64,000 nucleotides of DNA from Clostridium_AD estertheticum_D. GTDB taxonomy: Bacteria; Bacillota; Clostridia; Clostridiales; Clostridiaceae. The translations under genes and the position numbers were made by a program. The notes beneath the pieces were generated by a model. It saw only the letters and a program-made list of their open reading frames with translations, did no database searches and had not been told where the DNA came from. Below are positions 18,690 through 28,258 of the stretch, piece after piece (the first letter of the stretch is position 1; every line of letters starts with the position of its first letter). The stretch lies in contig NZ_JAHLDM010000002.1 in assembly GCF_018861295.1 (NCBI RefSeq), positions 124,001 to 188,000 of the forward strand. The letters are read 5' to 3'.

Positions 18690-19739
18690 TTATAGGTTAT
18701 TTACTTCACGAATAAGTTCTTCTACTAAATCTTCTTCCTTAACAGTTTTAATTATTTCACCTTTTTTAAATATAAGACCAACTCCATCTCCGCCAGCGAT
18801 GCCAATATCAGCCTCTCTTGCTTCACCCGGACCATTAACTATGCATCCCATCACTGCAATCTTTATATTTTTATTACAAAATTCCAATCTTTTTTCTACT
18901 TCATTTGCAATCTTTATAAGATTTATTTGCGTTCTACCACATGTTGGGCATGATACAAATTTAATTCCATCATCTATATAACCTAATGATTTTAGGATTT
19001 CTATTCCAACTTTAACCTCATCTACTACATCCCCAGTTAGAGATACCCTTATAGTATCACCTATACCTGAAGCTAGTAATGCTCCAATTCCTACACTTGA
19101 TTTTATTGTTCCTCTCCATGTAGTTCCAGCCTCAGTAACCCCAAGGTGAAGTGGATAATCTACCTTGTCTGATAATAGTTTATAACAATCAATCATCATT
19201 ACAACATCTGATGATTTTATAGAAATAACTATATCGTAAAAATTTAAACTTTCAAGTATTTCAACATGCTTTAGCGCACTTTCAACTAATGCCTGTGCGC
19301 ATACATGTCCATACTTTTTAAGAATATCTTTTTCTAGCGATCCTGAATTTACACCAATTCTAATGGGAATACCCTTCGCTTTAGCTGCATCTGCAACTAA
19401 TTTTATTCTATCAATATTTCCAATATTACCTGGATTAATTCTTAGTTTAGATACTCCATTTTCAATAACTTTTAAAGCCAGCCTATAATCAAAATGAATA
19501 TCTGCAACTAGAGGTATATGAATACCTTTCATTATATCTTTTATTGCCTCCGCAGCTACCATATCTGGCACTGCGCAGCGTACAATATCGCAACCTACTT
19601 TTTCAAGCTCAAGTATTTGTTTTATCGTAGCTTCTACATCTCGTGTATCAGTATTCGTCATTGACTGCACTGCAATCTTTGAATCTCCACCTATATATAA
19701 ATCACCAATTTTAATTTTTTTTGTTTTTCTAGCTTCCAC
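18690..19739 (-). CDS. ispG: 4-hydroxy-3-methylbut-2-enyl diphosphate synthase (IspG/GcpE)
   Basis: Iron-sulfur enzyme of the methylerythritol phosphate isoprenoid pathway. The [4Fe-4S] ligands are in FVSCPTCGRTQINL (two Cys, about residue 263) and GCIVNGPGEAREAD (third Cys), and the TIM-barrel segments RINPGNIG and VTEAGT are present. Length is about 350 residues. I favour a GTG start at 19739, which is nine bases after AGGAG and gives MEARKTKKIKIGDL; the ATG at 19748 directly abuts that site. dxr and rseP lie upstream in the same run. Confidence 0.95.
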   Translation of the reverse strand: MEARKTKKIKIGDLYIGGDSKIAVQSMTNTDTRDVEATIKQILELEKVGCDIVRCAVPDMVAAEAIKDIMKGIHIPLVADIHFDYRLALKVIENGVSKLRINPGNIGNIDRIKLVADAAKAKGIPIRIGVNSGSLEKDILKKYGHVCAQALVESALKHVEILESLNFYDIVISIKSSDVVMMIDCYKLLSDKVDYPLHLGVTEAGTTWRGTIKSSVGIGALLASGIGDTIRVSLTGDVVDEVKVGIEILKSLGYIDDGIKFVSCPTCGRTQINLIKIANEVEKRLEFCNKNIKIAVMGCIVNGPGEAREADIGIAGGDGVGLIFKKGEIIKTVKEEDLVEELIREVNNL

Positions 19740-19751
19740 AATATTCATCTC

Positions 19752-20783
19752 CTAGAATTTCATCGGACTAACTATGTCCTTAATAACTATAAACACCATA
19801 AACGCCATTAAAAACATAAATCCAATATAATTTATAGTTCCTACCTTACTATCATCTAATTTTTTACCTGATATTATTTCAAATAATAACATAAAAATCC
19901 AACCTCCATCTAAAGCCGGGAAAGGTATTATATTAAATATTCCTAGTTGTACACTTAACATTGCTGTTAACATCATTAAATTTACTATTCCATTTTGCGC
20001 AGCCATTGTTGAAATTCTAATTATACTTATTGGTCCTCCTACATCATTGACAGAAACTTTCCCGTGAAATAAGCTCCCAAAAAAAACGAAAATTTGTTTT
20101 GATGTGCTAATAGTTTGATCAACTCCATAACTTACACTTTCTACAAAATTAATTTTTTCTCGTAAACCATAGATTCCTACTATAAATCTCTTTTCTTCTA
20201 CACTTTTACGGGGGGTTAGAGAAATTTCTTTCACTTTTGCATCTCTAAGTATTTCAATATTCATACTCTTGCCTTTATTGTTGGAAATTTCATTTAAAGC
20301 TTGATCCCATTTATCTATACTAACCTTATTAATCTTAGTAATTTTATCTCCAACTTTTATTCCAGCATGCATGGCTGGACTATTAGGTACTACTTCCCCT
20401 ATTATAGGTAATATACGACCTATTGAGGCACCTACAATAGCAAATAAAACCAACGCTAAAATAAAATTCATAATTGCTCCAGCAGAAACTATGCTTAATC
20501 TTTGAACTGGTGTTTTATTAGTGAAAGATCTAGGATCATCACTACTTTCCTCTTCACCTTCCATCTTAACATAACCACCAACAGGAAAAGCTTTAATCAA
20601 ATATTCTGTTTCTTTTCCTTTTATTCCAAAAAGTTTTGGCCCCATTCCTAAGGAAAATTCACTTACCTTTACTCCGTTTAACTTGCACATTATAAAATGA
20701 CCTAATTCATGTATTATTACTAAAAGACTAAAGGCTAAAATAGCCATAATAATATATGGTATATTCGGTAAAATACTACCCAT
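19752..20783 (-). CDS. rseP: Site-2-type membrane zinc protease RseP/RasP
   Basis: Intramembrane protease that cleaves anti-sigma factors and leftover signal peptides. The zinc motif HELGH is at residues 25-29 in the first transmembrane segment, a PDZ domain lies at about 120-185 (SPAMHAGIKVGDKITKIN), and the third ligand motif NIIPFPALDGG is near 285. Hydrophobic segments follow to the C-terminus. The 343-residue length is normal. GGGAGG lies nine bases before the ATG. Neighbours dxr, ispG and polC match the clostridial operon. Confidence 0.95.
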   Translation of the reverse strand: MGSILPNIPYIIMAILAFSLLVIIHELGHFIMCKLNGVKVSEFSLGMGPKLFGIKGKETEYLIKAFPVGGYVKMEGEEESSDDPRSFTNKTPVQRLSIVSAGAIMNFILALVLFAIVGASIGRILPIIGEVVPNSPAMHAGIKVGDKITKINKVSIDKWDQALNEISNNKGKSMNIEILRDAKVKEISLTPRKSVEEKRFIVGIYGLREKINFVESVSYGVDQTISTSKQIFVFFGSLFHGKVSVNDVGGPISIIRISTMAAQNGIVNLMMLTAMLSVQLGIFNIIPFPALDGGWIFMLLFEIISGKKLDDSKVGTINYIGFMFLMAFMVFIVIKDIVSPMKF

Positions 20784-20797
20784 AACAATTTTCCTCC

Positions 20798-21958
20798 CTA
20801 TTTTTCATCATAATTGTTTTTTACATATTCCCTAACCTTTAAATCAACGTCTAAAATTTCTTCTAAATTCGGTTTAATATTGTGATCAAATTTATTCATG
20901 CATTTTTCTATAATATCTTCTATTTGGAGATATTTAATTTTATAATCTAAAAAGAGTGCAACAGCTATCTCATTTGCAGCGTTCATTATAGCAGGCATAT
21001 TCCCGCCCATCTTACCTGCTTTTAATGCTAATTTAAGACATTTAAATGTCTCACTATCAGGTTTTTCAAAAGTTAAACTGCTCATATTATAAAAATCCAA
21101 TTTATCAATTACAGCTATATTTCTCTTTGGATAGTTTATGGCATATTGAATAGGAAGCCTCATGTCAGTAGAACTCATTTGTGCCATTATACTACCATCT
21201 ATATACTCAACCATAGAATGTATAACACTTTGTGGGTGAACTACCACTTGTATGTTTTCGTAATCTACCCCAAATAACCAGTGTGCTTCTATAACCTCAA
21301 GTCCCTTATTCATAAGGGTTGACGAATCAACAGATATTTTTTTACCCATGTTCCATTTAGGATGCTTAATAGCATCTTCAGGCCTTATATCTATTAATTC
21401 TTGTCTGCTTTTCCCTCTGAATGGACCACCAGATGCAGTTATTATTATCTTATTAACATTTTCTAACTTATTACCTTGCAAACATTGAAAAATAGCACCA
21501 TGTTCTGAATCAACTGGCAAAATATTTACATTGTTTTTTTTAGCAGCTTCCATAACTAGTTCTCCCGCGGCAACTAGTGTTTCCTTATTAGCTAAAGCAA
21601 TATCCTTTCCTGCATCAATAGCTTTTATAGTAGGAACGAGTCCTATCATTCCTACAACCGATGTCACTACAAGATCAACTTCAGGTAAAGTACTTATATA
21701 ATTTAAGCCATCTAATCCATGCAATATTTCCGTTGTATATTTTTTTAAGGCGCAATGTTTTTTAAGTTTTAGTGAAGCTTCCTCATCCATCATGGCAACA
21801 TATTTAGGTTTAAATTCCTCTATGATAGGTATAATTTTCTCATAATTAGTATTTGCAGAAATCCCTATAATAATAAAATTTTTAATATCCGATCGAATAA
21901 CATCTAAAGTTTGAGTTCCAATTGATCCTGTAACTCCTAAAATAGTAAGTTTTTTCAT
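20798..21958 (-). CDS. dxr: 1-deoxy-D-xylulose 5-phosphate reductoisomerase
   Basis: Second enzyme of the methylerythritol phosphate pathway, making MEP with NADPH. The Rossmann start ILGVTGSIGTQTLDVI, the metal and substrate residues in LPVDSEHGAIFQCLQG, and MNAANEIAVALFL are all present. Length (386) is normal. GGGGAG precedes the ATG. Together with ispG two genes away and uppS and cdsA upstream, it links isoprenoid precursors to undecaprenyl and phospholipid synthesis. Confidence 0.97.
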   Translation of the reverse strand: MKKLTILGVTGSIGTQTLDVIRSDIKNFIIIGISANTNYEKIIPIIEEFKPKYVAMMDEEASLKLKKHCALKKYTTEILHGLDGLNYISTLPEVDLVVTSVVGMIGLVPTIKAIDAGKDIALANKETLVAAGELVMEAAKKNNVNILPVDSEHGAIFQCLQGNKLENVNKIIITASGGPFRGKSRQELIDIRPEDAIKHPKWNMGKKISVDSSTLMNKGLEVIEAHWLFGVDYENIQVVVHPQSVIHSMVEYIDGSIMAQMSSTDMRLPIQYAINYPKRNIAVIDKLDFYNMSSLTFEKPDSETFKCLKLALKAGKMGGNMPAIMNAANEIAVALFLDYKIKYLQIEDIIEKCMNKFDHNIKPNLEEILDVDLKVREYVKNNYDEK

Positions 21959-22376
21959 TTAATCTCCCCATTCCTATAATGTTACAATTTATAATTATTA
22001 TGTCATCAAAATTAAAATACTAAAGCTATGCCAATGTATGTAATTATGTCCCAATACCAAAGGAAACATCATGATAATATTTTCAATTTATTTCTATTTT
22101 TTTGCATATTAGTAGTATTAAATATAACATAGTTAGCTATTAAAATAAAGTGCTTACTACAATATACAATTTGTAACATTCTTTATAGCAAGCTATTATT
22201 TGTAATATTATATTCATTATTAAGTTCAGATATTAATATAAAATATAACACCGTTATTTTTTTAATGCTTTATGTAATAATAAAATCATATAAAGTCATC
22301 AATGCCAATTCACTCTGAATTATTTTTTTGCATCCTGCCCAATATATGATTTTCTTAAGCAATAAACTATATAAAT
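21959..22376. other. 418-bp gap between cdsA and dxr
   Basis: Very A/T-rich, with no credible ORF on either strand and no clear terminator hairpin. It must hold the promoter of the dxr-rseP-ispG-polC operon; several TATATT-like boxes occur but no single promoter stands out. In many relatives these genes are closer. Confidence 0.5.
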
Positions 22377-23183
22377 TTATATCTTTATTATAAATGTAAT
22401 ATAATAAAATACTACCACAGACACAAATAAAATACTATCAAAACGGTCTAAAATCCCACCATGTCCCGGTATAAGATTACTGTAATCCTTAGCCCCTACA
22501 TATCTCTTTATCGACGATGCAATTAAATCTCCAAACTGTCCAAAAACGCCACATAAAACACCAATTATAGCATAATGATATAGTTCTATATGCACGCCAT
22601 ATTTTGAAATAACATATCCATAAATCATACATCCTATAGTACTCCCAAATAGGCCACCTATCGAACCCTCTATTGTTTTATTAGGACTAACTTTAGGACA
22701 AAGCTTATGTTTGCCTCCTTTGCCTAAAATCCTTCCAGAATAATAAGCTAAGGTATCGCATCCCCATGAGCAAATGAATATAATCCATACTAAATATTGA
22801 CCATAAGTTTTATTGTCTATAAACACTATAAAACTAAAAAATACTGCTACATACAAAAATCCAAATAAGGTAAGCGCAACATCTACAAAATTGTAACTTG
22901 TATAAACCACAGGAATACATAATAACAAGAAAATTGTTGCAATTAAAATATATATATTAAAACTTTGTGAAAAATTCTTGTTCATATTTAAGTAATATAC
23001 TATGCATAATACATATCCTATAAGTGCAATTGGCTTATAATGTTTTTTTCTAGAAACTTTATAGAACTCGTACATACCAAAAAGTGAAATTACCATTACA
23101 ATATATTTTAAATACACCCCACCTAAAAATAAAAATATTATGAACGGAGCTAAAACAAGAGCCCCTATATACCTATTATTCAT
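22377..23183 (-). CDS. cdsA: Phosphatidate cytidylyltransferase
   Basis: Membrane enzyme making CDP-diacylglycerol from phosphatidic acid and CTP. The family signature is clear near the C-terminus: SSIKRYVGAKDYSNLIPGHG followed by GILDRFDS. About seven or eight hydrophobic segments cover the rest of the 268 residues. GGGGAG lies just before the ATG. It follows uppS by 11 bases, the usual pair in Firmicutes. Confidence 0.95.
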   Translation of the reverse strand: MNNRYIGALVLAPFIIFLFLGGVYLKYIVMVISLFGMYEFYKVSRKKHYKPIALIGYVLCIVYYLNMNKNFSQSFNIYILIATIFLLLCIPVVYTSYNFVDVALTLFGFLYVAVFFSFIVFIDNKTYGQYLVWIIFICSWGCDTLAYYSGRILGKGGKHKLCPKVSPNKTIEGSIGGLFGSTIGCMIYGYVISKYGVHIELYHYAIIGVLCGVFGQFGDLIASSIKRYVGAKDYSNLIPGHGGILDRFDSILFVSVVVFYYITFIIKI

Positions 23184-23194
23184 GATTTTCTCCC

Positions 23195-23962
23195 CTATTT
23201 AACCTTTCCAAATCTTCTATCTCTTTTTTGATAATCCATTATTGCACTTTGTAACTGTTTCTCATGAAAATCCGGCCAATTAATGTCTGAAAACCAAAGT
23301 TCTGAGTATGCACCCTGCCAAAGCAAGAAATTACTTAATCTTAACTCACCACTTGGTCTTATTATTAGATCCGGATCTGGCATTTTACTTGTATACATGT
23401 ATTTTGAAAATAATTCTTCATTTATTTGATCCTTAGATATTTTTTTATTAATTAAATCCGATGAAATCTCTTTTACAGCATCTACTATTTCACTTCTTCC
23501 TCCATAATTTAAAGCAAGATTTAAAATCAATCCCTTATTATTTCTTGTTTTTTCATATGCATTATTTAATTCTTCTCTACATATCAAAGGCAATTTCGAA
23601 ATATTACCAATAGAATTAACAACAACATCATTAACGTTTAATTCTTCGACTTCTTTTTTTAAATACTCCACTAACAACTTCATTAAAGAATCAACTTCTT
23701 TTATAGGTCTATTCCAATTCTCAGTTGAAAATGCATATAATGTTAAATATTTAACCCCTAACCTATCACATTCTTTTACAATTTTCCTAATTGCTTCAAC
23801 ACCTGCCTTATGTCCAAGTGCTCTAGGCAAATTACGCTCTTTTGCCCATCTACCATTTCCATCCATTATAATTGCAATATGCTTAGGTATTTTACTCATA
23901 TCTAAGTTTGGTTCATTACTCATAACTTTATTCTTTTTTAAGAAAGCGAATAATTTTTTCAA
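23195..23962 (-). CDS. uppS: Undecaprenyl diphosphate synthase
   Basis: Cis-prenyltransferase making the C55 lipid carrier for cell wall synthesis. The catalytic Asp lies in IAIIMDGNGRWA (about residue 34), followed by RALGHKAGVEAIR and YAFSTENWNRP; the C-terminal DPDLIIRPSGELRLSNFLLWQ motif is complete. The start is TTG at 23962 with AAGGAGAG seven bases upstream. A polar extension of about 24 residues precedes the core, common in clostridia. Confidence 0.96.
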   Translation of the reverse strand: MKKLFAFLKKNKVMSNEPNLDMSKIPKHIAIIMDGNGRWAKERNLPRALGHKAGVEAIRKIVKECDRLGVKYLTLYAFSTENWNRPIKEVDSLMKLLVEYLKKEVEELNVNDVVVNSIGNISKLPLICREELNNAYEKTRNNKGLILNLALNYGGRSEIVDAVKEISSDLINKKISKDQINEELFSKYMYTSKMPDPDLIIRPSGELRLSNFLLWQGAYSELWFSDINWPDFHEKQLQSAIMDYQKRDRRFGKVK

Positions 23963-24000
23963 TAAAATTCTCTCCTTTTTACTAGTTATAGTATAATTTT

Positions 24001-24032
24001 AAATAGAACCTGCATAAATGCAGGTTCTATTT
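24001..24032 (-). terminator. frr terminator
   Basis: AAATAGAACCTGC pairs exactly (13 bp) with GCAGGTTCTATTT around a 6-nt loop just after the frr stop codon, followed on the minus strand by A/T-rich sequence. Confidence 0.8.
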
Positions 24033-24043
24033 AAAATTAAGGA

Positions 24044-24601
24044 CTAAACTGACATTATTTGTTTTTCTTTAGTATCAATTATTTTATCTACTTCTTTAAT
24101 AAATTTATCTGTTTCCTTTTGGATGATATCTTCTGTTTTTTTAACTTCATCTTCAGAAATTTCACTATTTTTTTTCAATGCTTTAATTTTATCATTAGCA
24201 TCTCGCCTTATAGACCTTATAGCTACTTTGCCTTCTTCTCCGGTTTTCTTAATATTCTTCATTAAATTTTTTCTTGTTTCTTCCGTAAGCTCTGGAATAA
24301 TTAATCTCATTGATATTCCATCATTTGATGGATTTAATCCCAAATCAGATTTTAATATAGCTCTTTCTATTTCTTTCATAGAAGATTTATCCCATGGCTG
24401 AATTAATAATACTCTCGCTTCAGGTGCTGATATGTTTGCAATTTGGCTTAATGGCACGAGACTACCATAGCATTCAACATTAACTCTATCCAGCATTGCA
24501 GAATTTGCTCTTCCTGCCTTCATACTTGATAACTCATGTTTCAAAACTGCAATCGTCTTTTTCATTTTTTCATCAGCAATACTAATAATTTCTTTAATCA
24601 T
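24044..24601 (-). CDS. frr: Ribosome recycling factor
   Basis: Splits post-termination ribosomes together with EF-G. The 185 residues follow the family closely: LKHELSSMKAGRANSAMLD near the start, YGSLVPLSQIANISAPEARVL, and the charged C-terminal helices KTEDIIQKETDKFIKEVD. GGAGGG precedes the ATG. It follows pyrH by 24 bases, the standard rpsB-tsf-pyrH-frr order. Confidence 0.97.
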   Translation of the reverse strand: MIKEIISIADEKMKKTIAVLKHELSSMKAGRANSAMLDRVNVECYGSLVPLSQIANISAPEARVLLIQPWDKSSMKEIERAILKSDLGLNPSNDGISMRLIIPELTEETRKNLMKNIKKTGEEGKVAIRSIRRDANDKIKALKKNSEISEDEVKKTEDIIQKETDKFIKEVDKIIDTKEKQIMSV

Positions 24602-24625
24602 AGAATTCCCTCCATTTTATATTGG

Positions 24626-25351
24626 TTATTTAGCAGAATCAGATACTAAAGTCCCAATTTTTTCACCTAAGACTGCTTTTTTTATGTTTTCTGGTTTATC
24701 AAGTCCAAAAACTAATATAGGTATATTGTTGTCCATACATAATGATGTAGCCGTAGAATCCATAACTTGAAGTCCTTTTTCAAGCACATTAATATAACTA
24801 AGTTTATCGAATTTTTTTGCATCATCATATATGTGTGGATCTTTATCGTATACTCCATCAACCTTTTTAGCAAGGAGTATTACTTCAGCTTCTATTTCTG
24901 CTGCCCTAAGTGCTGCTGCTGTATCCGTTGAAAAATATGGATTACCTGTCCCAGCCGCAAATATAACAACTCTTCCTTTTTCCAAATGCCTCATAGCTTT
25001 TCTTCTTATAAATGGTTCTGCTACTGCCTTCATCTCAATGGCAGTTTGTACTCTAGTATTTACGCCTATATTTTCCAAAGAATCTTGAAGTGCTAATGCA
25101 TTAATACAAGTTGCCATCATCCCCATATAATCTGCAGTAGTCCTGTCCATACCATCCCCGCTTCTACCACGCCATATATTTCCAGCTCCAACAACTATTC
25201 CTATTTCAACACCTAACTTAACTAGTTCCTTTATTTGAAGTGCTATAACATTTGTGAATTCAAAATCTATTCCAAATCCTGTATCACCAGCTAAAGCTTC
25301 TCCTGAAATTTTCAACATAATTCTTTTGTATTTAGCAACCTCCATAAACAT
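24626..25351 (-). CDS. pyrH: Uridylate kinase
   Basis: UMP kinase of the amino-acid-kinase fold, feeding UTP and CTP synthesis. Motifs include MLKISGEALAGDTGFGID, VVGAGNIWRGRSG, and the GTGNPYFSTDTAAALRA segment. 241 residues is the usual size. AGGAGG lies four bases before the ATG at 25351; a second ATG two codons on (25345) is also possible with ten-base spacing. It sits between tsf and frr. Confidence 0.96.
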   Translation of the reverse strand: MFMEVAKYKRIMLKISGEALAGDTGFGIDFEFTNVIALQIKELVKLGVEIGIVVGAGNIWRGRSGDGMDRTTADYMGMMATCINALALQDSLENIGVNTRVQTAIEMKAVAEPFIRRKAMRHLEKGRVVIFAAGTGNPYFSTDTAAALRAAEIEAEVILLAKKVDGVYDKDPHIYDDAKKFDKLSYINVLEKGLQVMDSTATSLCMDNNIPILVFGLDKPENIKKAVLGEKIGTLVSDSAK

Positions 25352-25389
25352 TGTACCTCCTGATTTAAAGTATTACTTATTTTAAAAAA

Positions 25390-25410
25390 GAGAACACTTT
25401 GTGTTCCCTT
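25390..25410 (-). terminator. tsf terminator
   Basis: AGGGAACAC and GTGTTCTCT form a 9-bp stem (one G-T pair) with a 3-nt loop, followed on the minus strand by TTTTTT, just after tsf. Confidence 0.85.
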
Positions 25411-25416
25411 TAATTT

Positions 25417-26337
25417 TTATTTACCTTGCACTTGTCTTTGTACTTCTTCAGCAAAATTTTCTTCTTTCTTTTCTATACCTTCTCCTCTTTCAAATCTTTC
25501 AAATCTTGTTACCTTTATCTCAGCACCAAGTTTTTTCGATTCTTCTTTAAGATATTTAGTAATAGTATAGTCAGCGTTCTTAACCCAAACTTGTTCAAGT
25601 AAACAAACTTCTTTAAAATATTTATTAACTCTACCCATAACCATTTTCTCTACAATTTTTTCTGGTTTTCCTTCGTTTATTGCTTGAACCCTATATATTT
25701 CTTTTTCTTTTTCTAAAGTATCTTTATCAACACATGTATTATCTAAAAATAAAGGACTAGCAGCCGCAATTTGCATTGCAACATCTTTAGCAATCCTAAT
25801 TAGCACATCATCTTGCTTTTCGCATGCGAGTTCCACTAAGACTCCTATTCTTCCACCACCATGAATATAGCTTTGAACAACACCATTTTCAATAGAAAAT
25901 TTTTGAAATCTTCTTACAGACATATTTTCGCCTAATTTTGCTATTAAAGCTGTAACTGCATCATTAATAGTAATTGTTTCATCAGACATACATTTTTCAG
26001 AAGTGAATTCCTCGATAGTTGTTGAATTAGTTTGTGCTGCTTGTTTCGCTGTGTTATTTGCTAAAGTAACAAAATCATTATTAACGGCAACAAAATCAGT
26101 TTCACAGTTAACTTCGACTACTGCTCCAACTTTCATATCTTCTGAAATATATGTACATACTAATCCTTCTGCAGCTATTCTTCCAGATTTCTTTGCAGCT
26201 GCTGCCAACCCTTTTTCTCTTAGAAGTTCAATTGCTTTTTCCACATCACCATCTGTTTCACTTAGAGCTCTTTTACAATCCATCATTCCTGCTCCAGTTT
26301 TTTCTCTTAACTCTTTAACCATGCTTGCAGTAACCAT
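25417..26337 (-). CDS. tsf: Elongation factor Ts
   Basis: Nucleotide exchange factor for EF-Tu. The N-terminal UBA-like helix and the TDFVAVND signature (VEVNCETDFVAVN near residue 78) are clear, with LREKTGAGMMDCKRAL near the start. At 306 residues it is a normal full-length EF-Ts. AGGAGG precedes the ATG by eight bases. It follows rpsB by about 110 bases without an obvious terminator, so the two are probably co-transcribed. Confidence 0.97.
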   Translation of the reverse strand: MVTASMVKELREKTGAGMMDCKRALSETDGDVEKAIELLREKGLAAAAKKSGRIAAEGLVCTYISEDMKVGAVVEVNCETDFVAVNNDFVTLANNTAKQAAQTNSTTIEEFTSEKCMSDETITINDAVTALIAKLGENMSVRRFQKFSIENGVVQSYIHGGGRIGVLVELACEKQDDVLIRIAKDVAMQIAAASPLFLDNTCVDKDTLEKEKEIYRVQAINEGKPEKIVEKMVMGRVNKYFKEVCLLEQVWVKNADYTITKYLKEESKKLGAEIKVTRFERFERGEGIEKKEENFAEEVQRQVQGK

Positions 26338-26445
26338 TATTACTTCCTCCTATTCCTATCTAATTTAAAAGGTAAATGAAAGAATTAACTTCCACCTACC
26401 CCTCACTGTTATACTCATAATTATTCTATTAGATAAATCTAATTA

Positions 26446-27150
26446 CTATTCTTCAGTTAATTGTTCGCCTTGTCTTCCTTCTATAATAGCATCAGCTAAT
26501 CTTTCAGTTATCAATTTAACTGCTCTTATAGCATCATCATTACCTGGGATTACATAGTCAACTTCATCTGGATCACAGTTTGTATCAACTATTGCAACTA
26601 CAGGAATTCCAAGAATTTTAGCTTCAGAAATAGCATTTTTTTCTTTTCTTGGGTCTACAACGAATAGAGCTCCAATTTTATTTGCATCCATGCTTCTAAT
26701 TCCGCCTAGATTCTTTTCTAGTTTTTCTCTTTCATTTAGAAGATGACTAACTTCTTTTTTAGGAAGAACTTCAAATGTTCCGTCTTCTTCCATTTTATAT
26801 AATGTTTCTAATCTTGCTATTCTTGTTTTGATTGTTTTAAAGTTAGTTAACATTCCACCTAACCATCTATTGTTTACAAAATGCATTCCTGCTCTTACAG
26901 ATTCAAATTTAATAGCTTCTTGAGCTTGTTTTTTTGTACCTACAAATAGAACATCCTTACCTTCTTCAGATACTGATTTAATGAAATCATATGCCTCATC
27001 TATTTTTCTAACTGTTTTTTGTAAATCGATGATATAAATTCCGTTTCTTTCTGTAAATATGTACGGAGCCATTTTAGGATTCCATCTTCTTGTTTGATGT
27101 CCAAAATGTACACCTGCTTCTAATAATTGTTTCATTGATATAACTGCCAT
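26446..27150 (-). CDS. rpsB: 30S ribosomal protein S2
   Basis: Ribosomal protein of the 30S head-body junction. The 234 residues begin MAVISMKQLLEAGVHFGHQT and contain RWNPKMAPYIF, FVGTKKQAQEA and the NNRWLGGMLTNF motif. AGGAGG lies just upstream of the ATG. A strong promoter lies about 110 bases upstream and a leader of about 100 bases lies between. Confidence 0.97.
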   Translation of the reverse strand: MAVISMKQLLEAGVHFGHQTRRWNPKMAPYIFTERNGIYIIDLQKTVRKIDEAYDFIKSVSEEGKDVLFVGTKKQAQEAIKFESVRAGMHFVNNRWLGGMLTNFKTIKTRIARLETLYKMEEDGTFEVLPKKEVSHLLNEREKLEKNLGGIRSMDANKIGALFVVDPRKEKNAISEAKILGIPVVAIVDTNCDPDEVDYVIPGNDDAIRAVKLITERLADAIIEGRQGEQLTEE

Positions 27151-27256
27151 TAATAATAACCTCCTTGGTTTTTACCTCCATTACCATCATCTTATTAAAG
27201 ACCAAATATTGGCACCCTTCAATAATTAAGCAATGTGTGTATTTTCTCACTTTTGT

Positions 27257-27285
27257 AGTATAACATAAGCTAATAATGTATTCAA
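27257..27285 (-). promoter_or_regulatory. Promoter of rpsB-tsf
   Basis: TTGAAT (27280-27285) and TATACT (27257-27262) on the minus strand with a 17-base spacer. Transcription would start near 27250 and give a leader of about 100 bases. Confidence 0.8.
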
Positions 27286-27390
27286 TAAAAATCTTTAATA
27301 TAATTAAATCTTTTATTGAATTATATAACTACTCTCCCCATTAATATTCTCATTTCATACATATTTATACTTTATTAATTTAATTTTTTT

Positions 27391-27416
27391 AAGGCAGAAC
27401 AAAATTGTTCTGCCTT
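27391..27416 (-). terminator. codY terminator
   Basis: AAGGCAGAAC pairs with GTTCTGCCTT (extendable to 12 bp); on the minus strand it is followed by AAAAAAATTA. It lies four bases after the codY stop. Confidence 0.8.
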
Positions 27417-27419
27417 AGA

Positions 27420-28193
27420 CTATTTTATTTTTTTTAGTTCATCCATTAATTTCTCATTTAATATTTTAATATGTGTACCTTTCATTCCAAGCGATCTTGA
27501 TTCTATTACTCCTGCACTTTCAAATTTTCTTAACGCATTAACTATAACAGATCTAGTTATTCCAACCTTGTCTGCTATTCTAGACGCTACGAGCAACCCT
27601 TCACTACCATCTAATTCATTAAATATATGTTGTACTGCTTCAAGTTCTGAATAAGATAACGTTCCAATGGCAAGTTGCACTACTGCTTTTTTTCTTGCTT
27701 CTTCTTCTATCAAATCATTTTTAGCCCTTAAAATTTCAAGACCAACTATCGTAGCACTATATTCAACTAAAACTAGATCATCTTCTGTAAACATCTTATC
27801 GAACCTTGAAAGTAAAAGAGTACCTAATCTTTCTCTATTACCGTTTATTGGTACTATAGTTGTCATTTTATTTTCTACTCCGCATTCCTTATCATCTTGG
27901 AATACGCAAATATTATCATTTGTGAGGTTAGCTTTCGTTTCATTAATATTAAGCAAGGTGTTATTGTAATCCTCTGGAAACCTCATGTTTTTTATGATTT
28001 CATCCTTTACAACTTCACATTCAAACCCACTTGATAAATCATAACCCAATATTTTTCCTCTTCTACTAATAATATATACATTACATTGCAATACATCGCT
28101 TAATAAATTACATATATCATCAAAAACCACTGGTTCTGTTCCAGATTTTTGTAATATTTTATTCAACATTCTCGTTTTATCTAATAATGACAC
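27420..28193 (-). CDS. codY: GTP-sensing global repressor CodY
   Basis: Pleiotropic repressor of nitrogen, amino acid, motility and virulence genes in Firmicutes, sensing branched-chain amino acids and GTP. The start is GTG at 28193, six bases after GAGGAGG, giving MSLLDKTRMLNKILQKSGTEP, the canonical CodY N-terminus; the ORF extends upstream but without family match. The GAF domain covers about 1-155 and the winged helix lies at ASRIADKVGITRSVIVNALR. 257 residues is normal. It has its own promoter and terminator. Confidence 0.98.
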   Translation of the reverse strand: MSLLDKTRMLNKILQKSGTEPVVFDDICNLLSDVLQCNVYIISRRGKILGYDLSSGFECEVVKDEIIKNMRFPEDYNNTLLNINETKANLTNDNICVFQDDKECGVENKMTTIVPINGNRERLGTLLLSRFDKMFTEDDLVLVEYSATIVGLEILRAKNDLIEEEARKKAVVQLAIGTLSYSELEAVQHIFNELDGSEGLLVASRIADKVGITRSVIVNALRKFESAGVIESRSLGMKGTHIKILNEKLMDELKKIK

Positions 28194-28229
28194 AATATTC
28201 CTCCTCGTTTTTGTTATAAAATACAACCT

Positions 28230-28258
28230 ATATTATTTAAACGAATTCACAAAGTCAA
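28230..28258 (-). promoter_or_regulatory. Promoter of codY
   Basis: TTGACT (28253-28258) and TAATAT (28230-28235) on the minus strand, spacer exactly 17 bases, about 37 bases before the GTG start. I saw no convincing CodY box. Confidence 0.75.

Noticed and set aside
26003..26368. 121-codon plus-strand ORF over tsf
   Set aside because: Lies opposite the conserved EF-Ts sequence; no sign of independent coding.
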